In this document: one piece after another, positions 30,297 to 41,066 of the stretch
Layout: every line of letters begins with the position of its first letter
How positions within the stretch are numbered: the first letter of the stretch is position 1
From: Pseudomonas anguilliseptica
Lineage (GTDB): Bacteria; Pseudomonadota; Gammaproteobacteria; Pseudomonadales; Pseudomonadaceae
NCBI RefSeq assembly: GCF_021375795.1
Contig: NZ_JAEIOI010000001.1
Span: 1,488,001-1,552,000 of the forward strand
DNA length: 64,000 nt
Reading direction: 5' to 3'
Translations under genes and position numbers: made by a program
Notes under the pieces: generated by a model
The model's input: only the letters and a program-made list of their open reading frames with translations
What the model was told of the DNA's origin: nothing
The model's database searches: none

Positions 30297-31307
30297 TTGT
30301 CCGCTCCGATCATCGCGATTGATGCAATGGGTGGGGACTTCGGTCCCCACTGCATTGTTCCGGCCAGCATCGCTTGCCTGGCTGAATACCCTTCGTTGCA
30401 CCTGGTCCTAGTCGGCCAATCTTCCCTTCTTGAATCTCTGATTGCTCGCCACCCCGGTGTCGATCGTGCGCGCCTGCGTGTTGCCCATGCGGGAGAAGTC
30501 GTGGGTATGGACGAGCGCCCGGCCCAGGCCTTGCGTGGCAAACCGGATTCGTCGATGCGTATCAGCCTTGAATTGCTGCGCAGTGGTGCGGCGCAAGCCT
30601 GTGTCAGTGCCGGGAACACCGGGGCGTTGATGGCGCTGTCGCGCTATGTGCTGAAAACCCTGCCGGGAATTGACCGTCCAGCCATGGTTACGGCGATTCC
30701 GACACAGACGGGTTTCTGCCATCTGCTGGACCTGGGGGCGAACGTTGATTGCAGTGCCGAGCATCTGCACCAGTTCGCCGTGATGGGGTCGGTAACCGCT
30801 GAGGTTCTGGGGATGCAGCGTCCGCGTGTAGCGCTGCTGAACGTCGGGACGGAGGACATCAAAGGCAATCAGCAGGTCAAGCTGGCAGCCAGTCTGTTGC
30901 AGCAAGCCGAAGGGCTTAACTACATCGGTTTTATCGAGGGTGATGGGCTCTACCGTGGTGAAGCTGACGTAGTGGTGTGCGATGGTTTTGTCGGCAACAT
31001 CCTGCTCAAGTCCAGTGAAGGCCTGGCGGCGATGATTGCCGGGCGTATCAATGCCCTGTTCAAGTCCAGTCTTGCTGCGCGTGCAGTGGGTGCGTTGGCC
31101 TTGCCGCTATTACGGCGTTTGCAGGGTGAGTTGGCGCCTGCTCAACACAACGGCGCGAGTTTCGTGGGCCTACAGGGGATTGTGGTGAAAAGCCATGGCG
31201 CGGCCGGGCCTGAGGGCTTCAAGAGTGCGATTCGCCGAGCGTTGCGGGAGATTGAAGAAAATCTGCCACAACGTTTGCATGGTCGTCTTGGCGAACACCT
31301 GCTTTAG
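30297..31307 (+). CDS. plsX: phosphate acyltransferase PlsX
   Basis: Makes acyl-phosphate from acyl-ACP for phospholipid synthesis. The 336-residue protein begins (TTG)[16 protein letters not shown], with the IDAMGGD motif. Because this motif is at the very N-terminus, the start must be the TTG at 30297; the next ATG would cut it. The upstream region overlaps the rpmF stop and has only a weak GAG. A strong UUCG hairpin lies at codons 12-18. The protein sits at the inner face of the membrane in other species. Confidence 0.94.
   Translation: MSAPIIAIDAMGGDFGPHCIVPASIACLAEYPSLHLVLVGQSSLLESLIARHPGVDRARLRVAHAGEVVGMDERPAQALRGKPDSSMRISLELLRSGAAQACVSAGNTGALMALSRYVLKTLPGIDRPAMVTAIPTQTGFCHLLDLGANVDCSAEHLHQFAVMGSVTAEVLGMQRPRVALLNVGTEDIKGNQQVKLAASLLQQAEGLNYIGFIEGDGLYRGEADVVVCDGFVGNILLKSSEGLAAMIAGRINALFKSSLAARAVGALALPLLRRLQGELAPAQHNGASFVGLQGIVVKSHGAAGPEGFKSAIRRALREIEENLPQRLHGRLGEHLL
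30325..30357 (+). other. UUCG-capped hairpin at the start of plsX
   Basis: GTGGGGAC (30331-30338), TTCG and GTCCCCAC (30343-30350) form a perfect 8-bp stem with a C(UUCG)G tetraloop; an outer CAAT/ATTG pair (30325-30328 with 30354-30357) extends it over an internal loop. It begins 28 nt after the first base of the plsX start codon. No T run follows, so it is not a terminator. Confidence 0.8.
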
Positions 31308-31412
31308 AATGTGACTGCGGCGGGCAGCCCGTCATCCAACTGTCAGTTTCTTGCGTCTGGGCTAAGCCTGGCGCGTATTACCGACGATCCCGACCATTAG
31401 GAACAGGTTTCC

Positions 31413-32351
31413 ATGTCTGCATCTCTCGCATTCGTCTTTCCGGGCCAGGGCTCCCAGTCTCTGGCGATGCTCGCCGAGCACGGTGCACAACGGCCGCTGA
31501 TTATTGACACCTTTGCCGAGGCTTCCGAGGCGCTCGGTTATGACCTCTGGGCGCTGACCCAGCAGGGCCCTGAAGAACAACTGAACCAGACCGACAAGAC
31601 GCAGCCGGCAATTCTCACTGCATCTGTCGCGCTGTGGCGTGCCTGGTTGGCCGAGAGTGCCGCGCGCCCGGCTTTTGTTGCCGGCCACAGCCTGGGTGAA
31701 TATTCGGCGCTGGTCGCGGCGGGCAGCTTGTCGCTGGCTGCAGCGGCTAAGTTGGTGGAGCATCGTGGTCAGCTGATGCAGCAGGCCGTGCCCGCTGGGC
31801 AGGGTGGCATGGCAGCGATTCTCGGGCTGGAAGATGCTGATGTACTGGCGGCTTGCGCCGAAGCAGCGCAGGGTGAAGTGGTCAGTGCGGTGAATTTCAA
31901 TGCCCCGGGCCAGGTGGTAATCGCCGGTGGCGCTGCTGCTGTTGAGCGCGCCATTGAAGCGTGCAAGGCGCGTGGTGCCAAGCGTGCCATGCCGTTGCCG
32001 GTCAGCGTGCCGTCGCATTGTGCGTTGATGCGCCCGGCGGCTGAACGCTTTGCCGAAGCCGTGGCGGCAATTGATTGGCAGGCTCCGCAAATCGCTCTGG
32101 TGCAGAACGTCAGCGCTGCTGCAGTGACTGATCTGGAAGGGCTTAAGCGTGACCTGCTGGCGCAGCTCTACAGCCCGGTGCGTTGGGTGGAGTCAATCGT
32201 CTGCCTGTCGGCGCAGGGCGTGACCGATCTGGTTGAGTGTGGTCCAGGCAGGGTGCTGTCGGGTCTGAACAAACGCTGCGTCAAAGGCATCAATACCCAT
32301 AACCTGGACACCCCGGACGCCTTTGCTGCTGCGAATGCGGCCCTGGTCTGA
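31413..32351 (+). CDS. fabD: malonyl-CoA:ACP transacylase
   Basis: Loads malonate onto acyl carrier protein. The 312-residue enzyme has the nucleophile elbow GHSLGE with Ser93, GQGSQ at residues 11-15, and the catalytic histidine in VPSHCALM near 201. The ATG is 105 bp after plsX; the gap holds no clear terminator or promoter. fabG follows after 15 bp. Confidence 0.97.
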   Translation: MSASLAFVFPGQGSQSLAMLAEHGAQRPLIIDTFAEASEALGYDLWALTQQGPEEQLNQTDKTQPAILTASVALWRAWLAESAARPAFVAGHSLGEYSALVAAGSLSLAAAAKLVEHRGQLMQQAVPAGQGGMAAILGLEDADVLAACAEAAQGEVVSAVNFNAPGQVVIAGGAAAVERAIEACKARGAKRAMPLPVSVPSHCALMRPAAERFAEAVAAIDWQAPQIALVQNVSAAAVTDLEGLKRDLLAQLYSPVRWVESIVCLSAQGVTDLVECGPGRVLSGLNKRCVKGINTHNLDTPDAFAAANAALV

Positions 32352-32366
32352 TTAAGGAGAAATGCT

Positions 32367-33110
32367 ATGAGCCTGCAAGGTAAGGTTGCACTGGTCACTG
32401 GCGCGAGCCGCGGTATTGGCCAGGCTATCGCTTTGGAGTTGGGTCGCCAGGGAGCTGTGGTCATCGGTACGGCCACTTCGGCCTCGGGTGCCGAACGTAT
32501 TGCGGAAACTCTGAAGGTCAATGGCATCGAGGGCGCCGGCCTGGTGCTTGACGTCAGCAATGACGAGTCGGTTGCCAGCACCCTGGAACATATCCAGCAA
32601 CATCTTGGTCAGCCGTTGATTCTGGTCAATAACGCCGGTATCACCCGCGATAACCTGATGCTGCGGATGAAAGATGACGAGTGGTTTGATGTCATCAACA
32701 CCAACCTGAGCAGCCTGTATCGCCTGACCAAGGCCGTATTGCGTGGCATGACCAAGGCACGTTACGGGCGCATCATCAATATCGGTTCGGTGGTGGGGGC
32801 CATGGGTAACGGCGGGCAGGTCAACTATGCCGCTGCCAAGGCCGGGCTTGAAGGTTTTGGCCGCGCATTGGCGCGTGAAGTGGGCTCGCGGGCGATTACC
32901 GTGAACGCTGTGGCGCCGGGCTTTATCGACACCGATATGACCCGCGAATTGCCGGATGCGCAGCGTGACGCGCTGCTGACCCAGATTCCGTTGGGTCGTC
33001 TGGGGCAGGCCGAAGAGATCGCGAAAGTGGTCGCTTTCCTCGCTTCTGATGGCGCAGCTTACGTCACAGGCGCTACTATCCCTGTGAACGGCGGGATGTA
33101 CATGAGCTGA
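32367..33110 (+). CDS. fabG: 3-oxoacyl-ACP reductase
   Basis: NADPH-dependent reduction of 3-oxoacyl-ACP in fatty-acid elongation. The 247-residue SDR has TGASRGIG (11-18), NNAG (88-91) and the catalytic triad Ser141, Tyr154 and Lys158. AAGGAG lies eight bases before the ATG. Position between fabD and acpP supports the housekeeping FabG assignment over the many SDR paralogues. Confidence 0.97.
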   Translation: MSLQGKVALVTGASRGIGQAIALELGRQGAVVIGTATSASGAERIAETLKVNGIEGAGLVLDVSNDESVASTLEHIQQHLGQPLILVNNAGITRDNLMLRMKDDEWFDVINTNLSSLYRLTKAVLRGMTKARYGRIINIGSVVGAMGNGGQVNYAAAKAGLEGFGRALAREVGSRAITVNAVAPGFIDTDMTRELPDAQRDALLTQIPLGRLGQAEEIAKVVAFLASDGAAYVTGATIPVNGGMYMS

Positions 33111-33225
33111 ATGTGACGTGGGCTTTCAGAAAACTGTCATAGATGCTGTCTAAAATCCGTTATAAAGCTGCAACAGGTTTATAGACAGATCGTTGAAGTG
33201 TTCCTGGGGCACCCCGGCATTCAGC

Positions 33226-33253
33226 TTGAAATGCTAAAAACCCTTTCTATACA
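33226..33253 (+). promoter_or_regulatory. candidate acpP promoter
   Basis: TTGAAA (33226-33231) and TATACA (33248-33253), 16 bp apart, lie in the 195-bp gap between fabG and acpP and would give a leader of about 46 nt. Other -10-like sequences (TAAAAT at 33151, TATAAA at 33161) have no well-placed -35. Confidence 0.5.
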
Positions 33254-33305
33254 CTTGGCCGCAGACCAGCTGCCTGGATTTGTCCAATAGGAGTGAAAAC
33301 AAGGT

Positions 33306-33539
33306 ATGAGCACCATCGAAGAACGCGTCAAGAAAATCGTTGCTGAGCAACTTGGCGTCAAAGAAGAGGAAGTAACCAACAGCGCTTCCTTCGTCGAAGA
33401 CCTGGGTGCCGACTCTCTTGACACCGTTGAGCTGGTGATGGCTCTCGAGGAAGAATTCGAGACCGAAATTCCGGACGAACAAGCTGAGAAGATCACCACC
33501 GTTCAGGAAGCGATCGACTACGTTACCGCTCACGCGTAA
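33306..33539 (+). CDS. acpP: acyl carrier protein
   Basis: A 77-residue acidic helical protein that carries growing acyl chains. The DSLD motif puts the phosphopantetheine attachment at Ser37. The sequence ([17 protein letters not shown]) is the standard AcpP. It has its own probable promoter and a terminator after it, consistent with high, partly independent expression. Confidence 0.98.
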   Translation: MSTIEERVKKIVAEQLGVKEEEVTNSASFVEDLGADSLDTVELVMALEEEFETEIPDEQAEKITTVQEAIDYVTAHA

Positions 33540-33565
33540 GACGTATTCGTCGGTTCCCGACTCGG

Positions 33566-33604
33566 AAAAGCCGCACTCCCTAATCAGGCGTGCGGCTTTT
33601 CTTT
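33566..33604 (+). terminator. terminator after acpP
   Basis: An 11-bp stem (AAAAGCCGCAC, 33566-33576, with 33590-33600), an inner CCT/AGG pairing, and a T run. It may partly limit read-through from acpP into fabF, 42 bp beyond. Confidence 0.85.
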
Positions 33605-33645
33605 AAGCGCATTCCAAGCGTTGAAAACTAGAAAAGGAGATTGCT

Positions 33646-34890
33646 GTGTCGCGTAGACGCGTCGTGGTTACCGGTATGGGCATGCTGTCGCCATTGGGTA
33701 ACGATGTGCCGAGTAGCTGGCAGGGCATTTTGGCTGGGCGTAGTGGCATCGGCCTGCTTGAGCACATAGACCTTTCCGCTTTTTCCACACGCTTTGGCGG
33801 TGCGGTCAAAGGCTTCAACGTCGAGGAATACCTGTCGGCCAAAGAGGCCCGCAAGCTCGATCTGTTTATTCAGTACGGCCTGGCTGCGAGTTTTCAGGCT
33901 GTGCGCAGTTCCGGTCTGGAAGTCACCGATGCCAACCGCGAGCGCATCGGTGTTGCCATGGGTTCCGGTATCGGCGGCCTGACCAATATCGAAAACAACT
34001 GCAAGTCGCTGCATGAGCAAGGGCCGCGGCGGATTTCGCCGTTCTTCGTACCTGGCTCGATCATCAATATGATTTCCGGTTTTCTGTCGATCCATCTCGG
34101 TCTGCAGGGACCCAACTACGCCATCGCCACAGCCTGTACCACGGGTACTCACTGCATTGGCATGGCGGCACGCAACATTGCCTACGGCGAAGCGGACGTG
34201 ATGGTTGCCGGCGGCGCCGAAATGGCGGCCTGCGGCCTGGGCATGGGCGGCTTCGGTGCCGCGCGGGCGCTGTCGACGCGTAACGACGAACCGACCAAAG
34301 CCAGTCGTCCCTGGGACAAAGATCGTGACGGCTTTGTGCTGTCCGATGGTGCTGGTGCGCTGGTGCTGGAAGAGTTGGAGCACGCCAAGGCGCGTGGTGC
34401 GACCATCTATGCCGAGCTGATCGGCTTTGGCATGAGCGGTGATGCTTACCACATGACTTCACCACCGGAAGATGGTGCCGGTGCGGCCCGCTGCATGGCC
34501 AACGCACTGCGTGATGCCGGCCTGAATGCCGATCAGGTGCAGTACATCAACGCTCATGGCACCTCGACTTCGGCGGGTGACAAGGCCGAAGTGGCGGCAG
34601 TGAAATCGGTGTTTGGTGAACATGCCTACAAATTGGCCGTGAGTTCGACCAAGTCCATGACCGGCCACCTGCTGGGCGCAGCCGGTGCGGTGGAAGCGAT
34701 CTTCAGCATCCTCGCGCTGCGTGATCAGGTGGCGCCGCCCACCATCAACCTGGATAGCCCGGATGAAGGCTGTGATCTCGACTTTGTCGCGCATCAGGCC
34801 AAGGCCATGCCACTGGATGTGGTGCTGTCCAACTCCTTCGGCTTTGGTGGTACCAACGGCTCGCTGGTGTTCCGCCGGTTTGCCGGTTGA
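33646..34890 (+). CDS. fabF: 3-oxoacyl-ACP synthase II
   Basis: Elongating ketoacyl synthase. The 414-residue protein has nucleophile Cys164 in TACTTG, and histidines in NAHGTST and MTGHLLGA that complete the Cys-His-His triad. GTG start with AAAGGAG upstream. The gene overlaps pabC by one base. Confidence 0.96.
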   Translation: MSRRRVVVTGMGMLSPLGNDVPSSWQGILAGRSGIGLLEHIDLSAFSTRFGGAVKGFNVEEYLSAKEARKLDLFIQYGLAASFQAVRSSGLEVTDANRERIGVAMGSGIGGLTNIENNCKSLHEQGPRRISPFFVPGSIINMISGFLSIHLGLQGPNYAIATACTTGTHCIGMAARNIAYGEADVMVAGGAEMAACGLGMGGFGAARALSTRNDEPTKASRPWDKDRDGFVLSDGAGALVLEELEHAKARGATIYAELIGFGMSGDAYHMTSPPEDGAGAARCMANALRDAGLNADQVQYINAHGTSTSAGDKAEVAAVKSVFGEHAYKLAVSSTKSMTGHLLGAAGAVEAIFSILALRDQVAPPTINLDSPDEGCDLDFVAHQAKAMPLDVVLSNSFGFGGTNGSLVFRRFAG

Positions 34891-35705
34891 TGCTGAGCTG
34901 GGTTGATGGCCAGCCGGCTGAGCTGCTGTCCATAACGGATCGCGGCCTGGCCTACGGCGATGGGCTCTTCGAGACCATTGCCGTGAATGCTGGGCAACCC
35001 ACGCTGCTGGAGCGTCACCTGGCACGACTGGCTGAAGGCTGTACTCGCCTGCACATACCCGTCGACCTGTCGTCAGTGCGTGCTCAGCTGCTGGCATTCA
35101 GTCAGCAGCTGGGAGCTGGTGTGGTAAAACTCATGCTCACGCGGGGTGATGGGCAGCGTGGTTATACGTTGCCACAGCCTATGCGGCCGCGCCTGATTCT
35201 GCAGGCTGCGGCCAAACCGGTTTACCCTTGCGCTCATGCCGAGCTGGGTGTGCGGATTTTTCCCTGCACCACACGTCTGGCCGAGCAGCCGTTGCTGGCG
35301 GGCCTGAAGCATCTCAATCGACTGGAACAGGTCCTGGCCCGCAGCGAGTGGCAGGACGCCGAACATGCCGAGGGCCTGATGCTGGACGTCAGCGGCCGGG
35401 TGATCGAGGGGGTTTACAGCAACCTGATGTTGGTCAGTGGCGGCGTGCTGATTACCGCTGACCTGTCGCGCTGCGGCGTGGCCGGGGTGATGCGTGCGGA
35501 GTTGCTGGATCAGGCGGCTGCGCTGGGTATCGAGTGTCAGGTGCGCGATATCAGCTATGCCGAGTTGCTGGCGGCTGATGAAGTCATGCTGTGCAACAGC
35601 CTCTATGGCGTGTGGCCAGTTCGCGCTTTGCGTGCTCACGACTGGCCGGTCGGCCCACTCACCCGTAAACTGCAGGCCATTGCCCGCGATCTACTGGACT
35701 GCTGA
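34890..35705 (+). CDS. pabC: aminodeoxychorismate lyase
   Basis: PLP enzyme that releases pyruvate from 4-amino-4-deoxychorismate to give p-aminobenzoate for folate. The 271-residue class IV aminotransferase-fold protein has DRGLAYGDGLFET (17-29) and PLP lysine Lys140 in GLKHLNRLEQ. Start ATG 34890 shares a base with the fabF stop; an in-frame TTG three bases earlier is less likely. Linked to fabF and mltG as in other Gammaproteobacteria. Confidence 0.93.
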   Translation: MLSWVDGQPAELLSITDRGLAYGDGLFETIAVNAGQPTLLERHLARLAEGCTRLHIPVDLSSVRAQLLAFSQQLGAGVVKLMLTRGDGQRGYTLPQPMRPRLILQAAAKPVYPCAHAELGVRIFPCTTRLAEQPLLAGLKHLNRLEQVLARSEWQDAEHAEGLMLDVSGRVIEGVYSNLMLVSGGVLITADLSRCGVAGVMRAELLDQAAALGIECQVRDISYAELLAADEVMLCNSLYGVWPVRALRAHDWPVGPLTRKLQAIARDLLDC

Positions 35706-35708
35706 TTC

Positions 35709-36761
35709 GTGATACGGAAAATCTTGCTGCTGCTGGAAGGTGGTGTGCTGCTGGCTGCGTTGCTGGTCGCCTTTGCTGCCTGGCAGCAGCATTCGGCGTT
35801 GCATCAGCCGCTGAAACTGACGGATGAGTACCTGGTGGATGTGCCGGCAGGCGCGACGCCGGGTGGTGTGCTCAATCGCCTTGAGGCTGATGGTGTCCTC
35901 GATCAGGCCTTCTGGCTACGTCTTTACTGGCGCTTCAATCTACGCAATCAACCGCTGCACAGTGGCGAGTATCGCCTGACCCCCGGCGCTACAGCGTTGG
36001 ATATGCTCGGCCAATGGCGCCGCGGTGAAGTGCTGCAATACAACCTGACGCTGGTTGAAGGCTGGAATTTCCGTCAGGTGCGCGCAGCGCTGGCGCGTGA
36101 AACACGTCTTGAACTGACCCTCAGCGAGCTGAGCGATGCCGAGTTGATGAAGGCGCTTGGTTTGCCGGGGCTGAACCCGGAAGGGCGTTTCTTCCCAGAC
36201 ACCTACAGCTTTGTGCGTGGCATGAGTGACCTTGAACTGCTCAAGCAGGCGCATGCGCGGCTGGAGCAGGTGTTGGCCGAGGAGTGGGCCCAGCGTGCCA
36301 AGGATCTGCCGTACAAAGAACCGTATGACGCGCTGATCATGGCCTCGATGATCGAGAAGGAAACCGGCGTGCCCGAAGAGCGCGGCGAGATTGCCGGCGT
36401 ATTCGTAAGGCGCCTGCGCATCGGTATGCGCCTGCAGACCGATCCAACGGTGATCTACGGCATGGGCGAGCGCTACAACGGGCGGATTACCCGTAATGAC
36501 CTGCGTGAGCCGACGCCCTATAACACTTACACCATTGATGGCATGCCACCCACGCCGATTGCCCTGGTCGGCCGCGAGGCGATTCGTGCCGCGCTGAATC
36601 CGGTGGCGGGCAGCAGCCTGTATTTCGTTGCCCGTGGCGATGGCAGCCATGTATTTTCCAATACCCTTGAGCAGCACAACCGGGCCGTGCGTGAGTATCA
36701 GCTCAAGCGCCGTGCGGACTATCGTTCGAGCCCGGCCCCGGTCGCGCCCAATAATCAGTAA
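35709..36761 (+). CDS. mltG: endolytic murein transglycosylase MltG
   Basis: Inner-membrane lytic transglycosylase that cuts nascent glycan strands. The 350-residue protein has one N-terminal membrane helix (about 5-25), a LysM-like region and the YceG domain with ASMIEKETG, where Glu216 is the likely catalytic residue, and RLQTDPTVIYGMG. It starts with GTG 3 bp after pabC. Confidence 0.94.
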   Translation: MIRKILLLLEGGVLLAALLVAFAAWQQHSALHQPLKLTDEYLVDVPAGATPGGVLNRLEADGVLDQAFWLRLYWRFNLRNQPLHSGEYRLTPGATALDMLGQWRRGEVLQYNLTLVEGWNFRQVRAALARETRLELTLSELSDAELMKALGLPGLNPEGRFFPDTYSFVRGMSDLELLKQAHARLEQVLAEEWAQRAKDLPYKEPYDALIMASMIEKETGVPEERGEIAGVFVRRLRIGMRLQTDPTVIYGMGERYNGRITRNDLREPTPYNTYTIDGMPPTPIALVGREAIRAALNPVAGSSLYFVARGDGSHVFSNTLEQHNRAVREYQLKRRADYRSSPAPVAPNNQ

Positions 36762-38382
<1,621 letters not shown>

Positions 38383-38418
38383 AATCGGCCATTAAGTGAA
38401 TAAAATCAGGAATGCCGC

Positions 38419-38775
38419 ATGAGTCTGCCTCCTAACCTGGGCCCGCGTAACGGAATTTTGTCGCTGACCATCAAGGACAAATCCGTGCTTTATGCCGCTT
38501 ATATGCCCTTTATCAAGAACGGCGGCCTGTTTATTCCAACCAACAAGAGCTACAAGCTCGGCGATGAAGTATTCATGCTGCTTAACCTGATGGACGAACC
38601 GGAAAAGATTCCGGTCGCTGGCAAGGTGGTGTGGATCACGCCGAAAGGCGCGCAAGGCAACCGCGCCGCCGGTGTAGGTGTGCAGTTCAATGATGGCGAC
38701 AACACCGCGCGCAACAAGATCGAAACCTACCTGGCTGGTGCACTGACTTCGGATCGCCCGACGCACACCATGTAA
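38419..38775 (+). CDS. pilZ: type IV pilus assembly protein PilZ
   Basis: A 118-residue cytoplasmic protein needed for type IV pilus biogenesis. It starts MSLPPNLGPRNGILSLTIKD and contains GGLFIPTNKSYKLGDEVF. The RxxxR c-di-GMP motif is absent, as expected for true PilZ, which acts through FimX and PilB partners rather than by binding the nucleotide. It follows holB as in P. aeruginosa. Confidence 0.95.
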   Translation: MSLPPNLGPRNGILSLTIKDKSVLYAAYMPFIKNGGLFIPTNKSYKLGDEVFMLLNLMDEPEKIPVAGKVVWITPKGAQGNRAAGVGVQFNDGDNTARNKIETYLAGALTSDRPTHTM

Positions 38776-38795
38776 GTGGTTTTTCCTCCGTATCA

Positions 38796-38817
38796 CGGTG
38801 CCCGCCCTGTGGCACCG
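38796..38817 (+). other. stem-loop between pilZ and tatD
   Basis: CGGTGCC (38796-38802) and GGCACCG (38811-38817) form a 7-bp stem. No T run follows, so termination is doubtful. Confidence 0.35.
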
Positions 38818-38838
38818 CTTCTCAAGTGATTGTTCCCC

Positions 38839-39621
38839 ATGCTGGTTGATTCCCACTGTCACCTTGACCGCCTCGATCTAGCTGCCCATGGCGGTTCTCT
38901 CGATGCGGCGTTGGATGCTGCGCGCGCGCGCGGCGTTGGTCATTTTCTGTGCATCGGCGTCAGCGCCGATAATGCCGCAGCGGTCAAAGGCCTGGCTGAG
39001 CGTTATGCCGATGTCGATTGCTCGGTCGGTGTGCACCCGCTGGACCTTGAGCCGGGCGCAGCGCCGGCGCTGGATTGGCTGCTCGCTGAGCTGAATCACC
39101 CGCAGGTGGTGGCCATCGGCGAAACCGGTCTGGATTATCACTACGAGCCTGAGTCTGCAGCGCTGCAGCAGGCATCCTTCCGTTTGCACCTGGATGCCGC
39201 GCGGATTACCGGCAAGCCGGTGATCGTGCATACCCGCGAGGCGCGTGCCGACACCCTGGCGCTGCTGCGTGAAGCGGCGCTGCCGCAAGCCGGCGTGCTG
39301 CACTGCTTTACTGAAGATTGGGAAATGGCCAAGGCGGCGCTGGATATCGGCTTCTATATCTCGCTGTCCGGAATCGTCACGTTCCGCAATGCCGAAGCAC
39401 TGCGCGAAGTGGCGCGCCAGGTGCCCGCTGATCGCTTGCTGGTGGAAACCGATTCGCCTTACCTGGCGCCGATCCCGCACCGCGGCAAGCCAAATTTGCC
39501 GGAGTACGTGCGCGATGTGGCCGAGTACCTGGCGGTGTTGCGCGGCGTGAGCTTTGAGCAATTGGCGGAGCAGACTACGGCCAACTTCAAACGCTTATTT
39601 CCGTTGGCTCGGCTGGCTTAA
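38839..39621 (+). CDS. tatD: TatD family deoxyribonuclease/hydrolase
   Basis: A 260-residue metal-dependent hydrolase of the TatD family (YcfH type). Metal ligands appear as His6 and His8 (DSHCHLD), Glu in IGETGLDYHY, histidine in VIVHTREA and LHCFTED, and Asp in ETDSPYLAP. ATG 38839 is preferred to an in-frame TTG nine bases upstream. The family has 3'-5' DNase activity; the substrate in vivo is not settled. Confidence 0.92.
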   Translation: MLVDSHCHLDRLDLAAHGGSLDAALDAARARGVGHFLCIGVSADNAAAVKGLAERYADVDCSVGVHPLDLEPGAAPALDWLLAELNHPQVVAIGETGLDYHYEPESAALQQASFRLHLDAARITGKPVIVHTREARADTLALLREAALPQAGVLHCFTEDWEMAKAALDIGFYISLSGIVTFRNAEALREVARQVPADRLLVETDSPYLAPIPHRGKPNLPEYVRDVAEYLAVLRGVSFEQLAEQTTANFKRLFPLARLA

Positions 39622-39645
39622 TCGCGCTTTCCTGAAAAGTCGAAG

Positions 39646-39683
39646 ACAAAAAAAACCCGGGCTCTGGGGGATGAGACCGGGTT
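39646..39683 (-). terminator. terminator of the small RNA
   Basis: AACCCGG (39683-39677 on the minus strand) pairs with CCGGGTT (39660-39654), with an inner CTC/GAG pairing, and eight T residues follow. It may also stop transcripts of the minus-strand aminotransferase gene. Confidence 0.85.
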
Positions 39684-39766
39684 AAGACCATTAGGAGTAA
39701 ATCAAGGTACGCGGTCCACGGTACCCTGCCTGGCGGGGCGCTTGGGGGATACGCCGCACACCAGTA
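39650..39766 (-). ncRNA. rgsA: RgsA-like small RNA (P16 family)
   Basis: The gap between tatD and the aminotransferase gene codes, on the minus strand, for an RNA of about 117 nt. It has an -10-like CCAATACT (39780-39773), typical of RpoS-type promoters with a C before the hexamer, a central single-stranded CTTGATTTACTCCTAATGG region, and a terminator hairpin followed by eight T residues. In P. aeruginosa the RpoS-dependent, Hfq-binding sRNA RgsA is encoded at this position (between PA2958 and PA2959), as far as I recall. Identity is inferred from position, size and structure. Confidence 0.62.
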
Positions 39767-39856
39767 CTGCTCAGTATTGGTGAAGATTGCCGAACGTCCA
39801 GGCCATTTGCCGGCATTCTTAAACGGATTTGGAATACAGAGCGCGTTGCTGAGTTC

Positions 39857-40990
39857 TCAAGCAGTCGCCAGCTGTTGCAGCAGTGCCAATGTCTCTTCAA
39901 TCACCCTGGGTGCGGTATAGAAATGCGGCGACAGGCGGATGCCCGCACCGCGCTGTGCGCAGATCACCTGGTGCTGTTTCAGTTGGCCGAACAAGACTGT
40001 GTTGTCCCAGCCATCCAGGCTGAAAGTCAGAATTCCGGCGCGCTGCTGACGCTCCACGGCGCTATGCAGGTGTGCGCTTGGGATGTTGCCCAGTCCATCT
40101 AACAGCCACTGCATGCGCTCCTGCAGGGCGCTTTCGACTGCACTCATGCCCACTTCTTCAAGCAGTGACAGGCTGGCCTCCAAGGCCATGGCGCCGAGCA
40201 TGTTCGGGCTGCCACATTCAAAACGCCGGGCGCTGCGGGCGGGCTCCCAAGTGCTGCGCTGGTAGTCGCCGGCATGTTCGAGCATATGCCAGCCGTATTC
40301 ATGCAACTTGAGCTGCGCGCGCAGGTCGCTGCGGCAATAGAACACCCCGAGGCCTTCCGGGCCGAGCAACCATTTATGCCCGTCTGCCATGGCAAACGCG
40401 CATTGGCTGGCCTGCACGTCGAAGGGCAGGGCGCCGAGTTGCTGGATGGCATCGATGCACAACAGCACGCCGCGTGCCTGGCAGCCCTGGCCCAGACGCG
40501 GCAGATCCAAACGCAGGCCGCTGGCGTACTGCACTGCACTGATAGCCATCAGCCGTGTACGTGGGCCGCAGGCGGCGAGCAGGGCGGCTTCGGCATCGCC
40601 CTGATGCAGATTGACCTGCACGACTTCGACGTCCTGCGGGGCGAGCGCTTCCCAGACAATCCGGTTGGACGGGAACTCTTCGTCGCTGATCACCACCTGA
40701 TCGCCTGGCCGCCAATCCAGCCCGAAGGCAACAAAAGACAATGCCTCGGAGGTGTTTTTCACCAGTGCAATATCGCTGTGGGAGGGCGCGTTTAGCAGTC
40801 GCTGCAAGCGCTCGCGCAGGCGCCGCTCGACCTGCAGCCAGTTTGCGTAGTCACGGGCGCCGGTTTGCGCGTTCTCGATGGCAAAACGACTGACTGCATC
40901 GACGGCCCGTTGTGGCCAGGGGGAAACGGCTGCGTGGTTCAGATAGCGCAGGCCGGGAAGCTGTGGAAACTCGTCATGAACTGCGTACAT
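39857..40990 (-). CDS. class V aminotransferase-like PLP enzyme
   Basis: A 377-residue PLP-dependent enzyme with the cofactor lysine Lys206 in DGHKWLLGPEG, the conserved aspartate in CIDAIQQLGALP, and LNHAAVSPWP at the N-terminus. It looks like the cysteine desulfurase group, but the mobile-loop cysteine motif (RxGHHC) is absent; the matching region reads CAQRGAGIRLSPHFYT. It therefore is more likely an epimerase, lyase or aminotransferase of unknown substrate. It is divergent from a tetR gene 76 bp away. Confidence 0.85.
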   Translation of the reverse strand: MYAVHDEFPQLPGLRYLNHAAVSPWPQRAVDAVSRFAIENAQTGARDYANWLQVERRLRERLQRLLNAPSHSDIALVKNTSEALSFVAFGLDWRPGDQVVISDEEFPSNRIVWEALAPQDVEVVQVNLHQGDAEAALLAACGPRTRLMAISAVQYASGLRLDLPRLGQGCQARGVLLCIDAIQQLGALPFDVQASQCAFAMADGHKWLLGPEGLGVFYCRSDLRAQLKLHEYGWHMLEHAGDYQRSTWEPARSARRFECGSPNMLGAMALEASLSLLEEVGMSAVESALQERMQWLLDGLGNIPSAHLHSAVERQQRAGILTFSLDGWDNTVLFGQLKQHQVICAQRGAGIRLSPHFYTAPRVIEETLALLQQLATA

Positions 40991-41066
40991 GGTCGGATGA
41001 TCCGTGCAATTTGCCGTTAGTTAGGCATAATACGCGCCTTCGTTTTTTTGACCCCGTAGTCCTTTT

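Noticed and set aside
38419..38775. Missing RxxxR motif in PilZ considered as decay
   Set aside because: The founding PilZ protein does not bind c-di-GMP and lacks this motif.
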